From Bacillota bacterium (GTDB taxonomy: Bacteria; Bacillota; Clostridia; Lachnospirales; Lachnospiraceae), in assembly GCA_023408815.1 (NCBI GenBank), contig JAEYJO010000045.1, positions 1 to 64,000 on the forward strand: 64,000 nucleotides of DNA. Reading direction: 5' to 3'. The position numbers and the translations under genes were made by a program. Positions 60,452 to 64,000 of the stretch are shown here, in pieces; position 1 is the stretch's first letter; every line of letters begins with the position of its first letter. Under the pieces are notes generated by a model. It searched no databases. It had not been told where the DNA came from and saw only the letters and a list, made by a program, of their open reading frames with translations.

Positions 60452-61528
60452 GTGACTGTAAAGCAAGCGGCGAAATCGGCAATTTTTATCATTATTTTCA
60501 TATATATCCTTCTTACCGTTACTTATATTATACGGACCAACGGAGATGTGAAGGATCGGTTTACGGGATTTTACGCAGAGCCGAAGGACACCATAGATGT
60601 GGTCATGATAGGCTCAAGCCCTGTATATCCCTATTATTCCACTCCGCAGATGTGGGGAGAATACGGCATAACGGCGTACCCTATCTCCAGCAATCTGCAA
60701 AGGCCGGTAGCAGGAGTCTACATGGTGGATGAAGTAAGAAAGACGCAGAGTCCGTCGTTATATGTATTCGAAATGCGTATGTATACGGCCAGTGAAACGG
60801 ATCTTACCAACAATATGGCTTATACCAGAGGCGTTACCGACAACATGAAATACTCTTGGAACCGGATAAAGACCATCAATGCCATGGTAGCAGAACCTGA
60901 CCAGCGTTATACGTACTATTTCGATATATTTAAATACCATTCTAACTGGAAGACGATGGTGCTGCCAAAACAGCTGGCAAGCTTTCGCTATGAGCTCCTG
61001 GACGGACAGAAGGGATATGTGATGACAGATGAAGTAGGGCCCTGCGAAGCGGTGGATACCTCTGCGATTACGGAGAAGACCCCGATGCCCGAAGAGCAGG
61101 AGAAGCATTTGTATGAGCTGCTCGACTATTTGAAAGAAGAAAAATTACAAGCGTTATTTATTCTTTCTCCGACGGTAATGGAGGAAGAAAAGCAAATGAT
61201 GTACAATTATATGAACGATATTATCGAGACCTATGGTTATAGGTTTTTGGATATGAACGATTATTATGAAGAAATCGGTTTGGACTTCGCCTCCGACTTC
61301 AGCGATTACGGCGGACATACCAATGCATTAGGGGCTAAAAAGTGTACGTCATTTCTGACAGATTATGTCATAAGCAATTATTCCTTAGAAGATAAAAGAG
61401 GCGATGACCGCTATGCCAAATGGGATGCTGCATATGAGCATTGGAAACGCATGTATGAAGAAGCGGAGCAGACAATTGCCTTGAAAATTGAAAACGGCGA
61501 TTTTGCGGAAGTGACAGCAGAAGAATAA
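60452..61528 (+). CDS. membrane-anchored SGNH/DltD-like protein
   Basis: 358 residues, one N-terminal membrane helix (about 9-27) and an outside domain. VMIGSSPVYP at 52-61 is in the position of the GDS(L) nucleophile block, YPISSNLQRP follows, and DYGGHTNALG near 285-294 with His 289 resembles the final D/H block of DltD/AlgX-like SGNH proteins. It may O-acetylate or de-acylate the glycan outside, possibly with the acyltransferase at 28775. The C-terminus is charged and helical. GTG start with AAGGG upstream. Family level only; no specific function. Confidence 0.68.
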   Translation: MTVKQAAKSAIFIIIFIYILLTVTYIIRTNGDVKDRFTGFYAEPKDTIDVVMIGSSPVYPYYSTPQMWGEYGITAYPISSNLQRPVAGVYMVDEVRKTQSPSLYVFEMRMYTASETDLTNNMAYTRGVTDNMKYSWNRIKTINAMVAEPDQRYTYYFDIFKYHSNWKTMVLPKQLASFRYELLDGQKGYVMTDEVGPCEAVDTSAITEKTPMPEEQEKHLYELLDYLKEEKLQALFILSPTVMEEEKQMMYNYMNDIIETYGYRFLDMNDYYEEIGLDFASDFSDYGGHTNALGAKKCTSFLTDYVISNYSLEDKRGDDRYAKWDAAYEHWKRMYEEAEQTIALKIENGDFAEVTAEE

Positions 61529-61541
61529 AGGAGACAGGGAT

Positions 61542-63416
61542 ATGTGTGGTATTGCGGGATTTTGCAACTTAAGAGGTGACTGGAGCGGCAATATAGACAG
61601 AATGAACCACTGTATGCTTCATAGAGGGCCGGATGCTTCCGGTGTATGGAGAAACGAAGAAGGTGATGTGGTGCTGGGGCACCAGAGGCTATCCATCATG
61701 GACCTGACTCCTACCGGCGCTCAGCCGATGGAATCCAGCAGCGGGCGTTTTGTCATCGTATTCAACGGGGAAATCTATAATTATAAAAAGATTGCGAAAA
61801 AGCTTCTGGAGGAAGAAAAGGTTGCTCAGTTCAGAGGGACCTGCGATACGGAGGTGCTTTTAGAGGCGATGGAGGCATATGGTGTGGAGCAGGCCATCGG
61901 AATGTGCAAGGGCATGTTCGCCATTGCCTTATACGACAAAAAAGAACGGGTGTTATTTTTGGCGAGGGATAGAGTGGGAGAAAAGCCGCTCTATTATGGA
62001 TTTGCGGGCAACGATACCTTTGCTTTTGCGTCTGAGATAGGTTGTATCGCTGCTTTGGAAAATTTCAAAAATGAAATTAATACTTCGGTGCTGGATATTT
62101 ATTTTACTCATGGATATATTCCGGCGCCCTATTCTATCTACAAGGATATATATAAATTAGAGGCGGGCAGTATTTTAAAAATAGAAGTGCCTTACCATCA
62201 GGATAATATCTCCATCTCTTCCTATTGGTCTATGAAGGAAGCGGCGGTAAAAGGACAATCATGTTTATTTACGGGCAGCGAGGAGGAAGCTGCAGAGGAG
62301 CTGGAACGCCTTTTGAAAGAGTCCATAAAGGAACAGATGGTGGCGGATGTGCCGGTGGGCGCCTTTTTGTCAGCAGGAATCGACAGCAGTACGATTGTTG
62401 CGCTGATGCAGTCTCTGAATAATAACAAGGTTCGGAGCTTTACTATCGGAATGACCGAGGAAGGGTACAATGAAGCGGCGGCGGCGAAAGAGATAGCGAA
62501 GCATCTGGGAACAGATCATACGGAGCTGTATATTACAAAACAGGATGCCATCGATGTGATTCCAAAGCTGGGTTATATGTTCGGCGAGCCCTTTGCCGAC
62601 TCTTCCCAGATTCCTACCTATCTTGTGAGTAAGATGACGAAGGAGTATGTGACGGTTTCTCTGAGCGGGGATGCGGGAGACGAGCTGTTTGCCGGCTATA
62701 CGTCCTATGAGTCGGTAAGCCGTATCTGGAATAAGATGAAGGGCATACCGTATTTTGTAAGAAAGCCTTGCAGTGAGCTGGTTCTTCACAGTCCTCTTGC
62801 AAAAAAGCAGATTTACCGTACGAAGGCAACCCTTTTAGGCGCTAAGACGCCGGGCAGGCTATATGAAATTTCTTATGAAACGGATCCGCTTACTAAAAAG
62901 ATCAGCAGGTCGCATGCCGACTGCCCGTATAAATACAGTCAGTTTACCCATTACATGGAAGAAGTGAACCATAACATCATGTTGATGGATATGCTCATGT
63001 ACCATCCCGACGATATTCTTGTGAAGGTGGATCGGGCGGCGATGGCGGTTTCCCTTGAAACGAGAGTTCCTATGTTGGACAAGGATGTGGTGGAATTCGC
63101 ATGGACGCTTCCGATCGAGTATAAACGTCAGGGAAAGACGGGGAAAAAGGTTCTTAGGGATGTGCTGTACAAATACGTTCCCAGAGAAATGATGGAGCGT
63201 CCCAAAAAGGGCTTCAGCATACCGATCGATAAGTGGCTTCTGGAGCCGGAGCTTAGAGGCTGGGCGGAGGCCCTCATAGACAGAAAGACTCTGGAGCGGC
63301 AGGGAATCCTCGATGCCGACGTAGTATGGCAGATTTGGGAAGATTACACGAAGAACGGTATTTGGCGTATCCAGATATGGTTTATATTGATGTTTCAGGA
63401 GTGGATGCTGGTGTGA
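61542..63416 (+). CDS. asnB: asparagine synthetase-like amidotransferase (second copy)
   Basis: 624 residues. Cys 2 nucleophile (MCGIAGF), HRGPDASGVW, HQRLSIMDLTPTG, VFNGEIYNY; synthetase domain with PP-loop LSAGIDSSTIVA (Ser about 277), EPFADSSQIPTYL, SLSGDAGDELFAGY and ETRVPMLDKDVVEF. All catalytic residues appear intact. It differs along its length from the first copy, so it is not a recent duplicate and probably has another acceptor. GGAG before ATG; it follows the SGNH-like gene by 13 bases. Confidence 0.93.
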   Translation: MCGIAGFCNLRGDWSGNIDRMNHCMLHRGPDASGVWRNEEGDVVLGHQRLSIMDLTPTGAQPMESSSGRFVIVFNGEIYNYKKIAKKLLEEEKVAQFRGTCDTEVLLEAMEAYGVEQAIGMCKGMFAIALYDKKERVLFLARDRVGEKPLYYGFAGNDTFAFASEIGCIAALENFKNEINTSVLDIYFTHGYIPAPYSIYKDIYKLEAGSILKIEVPYHQDNISISSYWSMKEAAVKGQSCLFTGSEEEAAEELERLLKESIKEQMVADVPVGAFLSAGIDSSTIVALMQSLNNNKVRSFTIGMTEEGYNEAAAAKEIAKHLGTDHTELYITKQDAIDVIPKLGYMFGEPFADSSQIPTYLVSKMTKEYVTVSLSGDAGDELFAGYTSYESVSRIWNKMKGIPYFVRKPCSELVLHSPLAKKQIYRTKATLLGAKTPGRLYEISYETDPLTKKISRSHADCPYKYSQFTHYMEEVNHNIMLMDMLMYHPDDILVKVDRAAMAVSLETRVPMLDKDVVEFAWTLPIEYKRQGKTGKKVLRDVLYKYVPREMMERPKKGFSIPIDKWLLEPELRGWAEALIDRKTLERQGILDADVVWQIWEDYTKNGIWRIQIWFILMFQEWMLV

Positions 63417-63431
63417 AAGGTGTGGTCATTG

Positions 63432-64000
63432 ATGAATATAATTCGTATGTCCGGAGGAATCGGGAATCAGATGTTTCAGTACGCACTATATTTGAAGCTC
63501 GTTTCTCTCGGCAGGGAAGTGAAGTTCGATGATATGACGGAATATGAGCTGGATAACGCAAGGCCCATTATGCTTCCGGTGTTCGGCATCGATTATCCGA
63601 AGGCGACGAAGGATGAAGTGAAGGAGATAACGGATGGCTCCCTGGACTTTAAGGCCAGAGTCAGGAGGAAGCTGTTTGGACGAAAGAGCAGGCAGTATAC
63701 CGAAGCGTCCTTCGATTACGATGAAGAGGTGCTGAGAAGAGATTCTGCTTACTTGTGCGGAAACTTTCAGAGTGAGAAGTACTTTAAGGATATTGAAAAA
63801 GAAGTGAAGGAAGCATTCCGCTTCCGGAATGTCCAGATACCGGTGAAGATAGAAGAACAGATTAAAGGCTATGAGAAGGAAATCGCAGAAAGTCTTTCTG
63901 TCAGCGTTCATATAAGGCGGGGGGATTATCTTCAGGCGGCAGACGTATACGGCGGTATTTGTACGGATGCTTACTATGACAAAGCGATAAATTATATAAA
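63432..64000 (+). CDS. GT11 alpha-1,2-fucosyltransferase-like protein (partial)
   Basis: The frame is open to the window end (about 189 codons). MSGGIGNQMFQYALYLKL near the N-terminus is the GT11 opening block (GGLGNQMFQYA), LCGNFQSEKYF lies near 115, and the GDP-fucose-binding HIRRGDY is at residues 160-166. These mark the alpha-1,2-fucosyltransferase/GT11 group found in capsule loci. No GDP-fucose synthesis genes are in the window. The start at 63432 has a weak AAAGG ribosome site. About one third of the protein should lie beyond the window. Confidence 0.88.
   Translation, partial: MNIIRMSGGIGNQMFQYALYLKLVSLGREVKFDDMTEYELDNARPIMLPVFGIDYPKATKDEVKEITDGSLDFKARVRRKLFGRKSRQYTEASFDYDEEVLRRDSAYLCGNFQSEKYFKDIEKEVKEAFRFRNVQIPVKIEEQIKGYEKEIAESLSVSVHIRRGDYLQAADVYGGICTDAYYDKAINYI

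Overview
The window is one very long, single-direction surface-glycan biosynthesis locus from a Gram-positive anaerobe of the Clostridia. Lachnospiraceae is the most likely family, judged from gene style, moderate GC, GGAGG-type ribosome sites and many large orphan membrane proteins; this is inference, because no marker gene is present. All recognisable genes lie on the + strand from about 222 to beyond 64000. I see no tRNA, rRNA, transposase, CRISPR array or transcription regulator.

Layout. (1) 222-12988: a classical exopolysaccharide start set. It has a GtrB/DPM1-like transferase, a WbaP-like polyprenyl-phosphate sugar transferase, a Wzz/CpsC-like chain-length protein whose C-terminus looks like a dead BY-kinase domain, an EpsG-type polymerase, seven GT2/GT4 glycosyltransferases and a GT39-like membrane transferase. 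(2) 13021-22880: a pseudaminic-acid cassette behind its own extended -10 promoter and 30-bp operator-like repeats: PseB, PseC, GT2, a PLP enzyme fused to PseG, PseF, PseI, an ATP-grasp ligase and a sialyltransferase-like (GT52-type) protein that probably transfers the sugar. (3) 22922-29887: a DUF6056-like membrane gene broken by an in-frame TGA, a GtrB, a ChbG/YdjC deacetylase, a PglK-like ABC flippase, a GtrA and an acyltransferase-3; the first part is AT-rich. (4) 29940-40851: several orphan multi-spanning proteins, a WecE-like transaminase, a GNAT-GT2 fusion and an O-antigen ligase/polymerase-like protein. (5) 40838-46665: a Pgl-like module (membrane 4,6-dehydratase, PglE-like transaminase, PglC-like phosphoglycosyltransferase, ATP-grasp, GT4). 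(6) 46680-55280: a UDP-HexNAc dehydrogenase and a WbpP-like epimerase (together probably UDP-GalNAcA), a formyltransferase, a DUF2334 deacetylase and more glycosyltransferases, closed by a hairpin terminator. (7) 55366-64000: a new promoter, two paralogous GT4 enzymes, a NodB-like deacetylase, two AsnB amidotransferases, a SGNH-like secreted protein and the start of a GT11 fucosyltransferase.

Together the genes encode one, or more likely two, lipid-linked glycans. Two initiating transferases and two polymerase-type proteins are present. The glycans would carry pseudaminic acid, a 4-amino-4,6-dideoxy sugar, an amidated uronic acid and perhaps formyl and acyl groups. Both 4-amino-sugar pathways lack an adjacent acetyltransferase, and each has an ATP-grasp ligase in the cassette instead. 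Small repeated palindromes and one 294-bp imperfect palindrome sit between genes.
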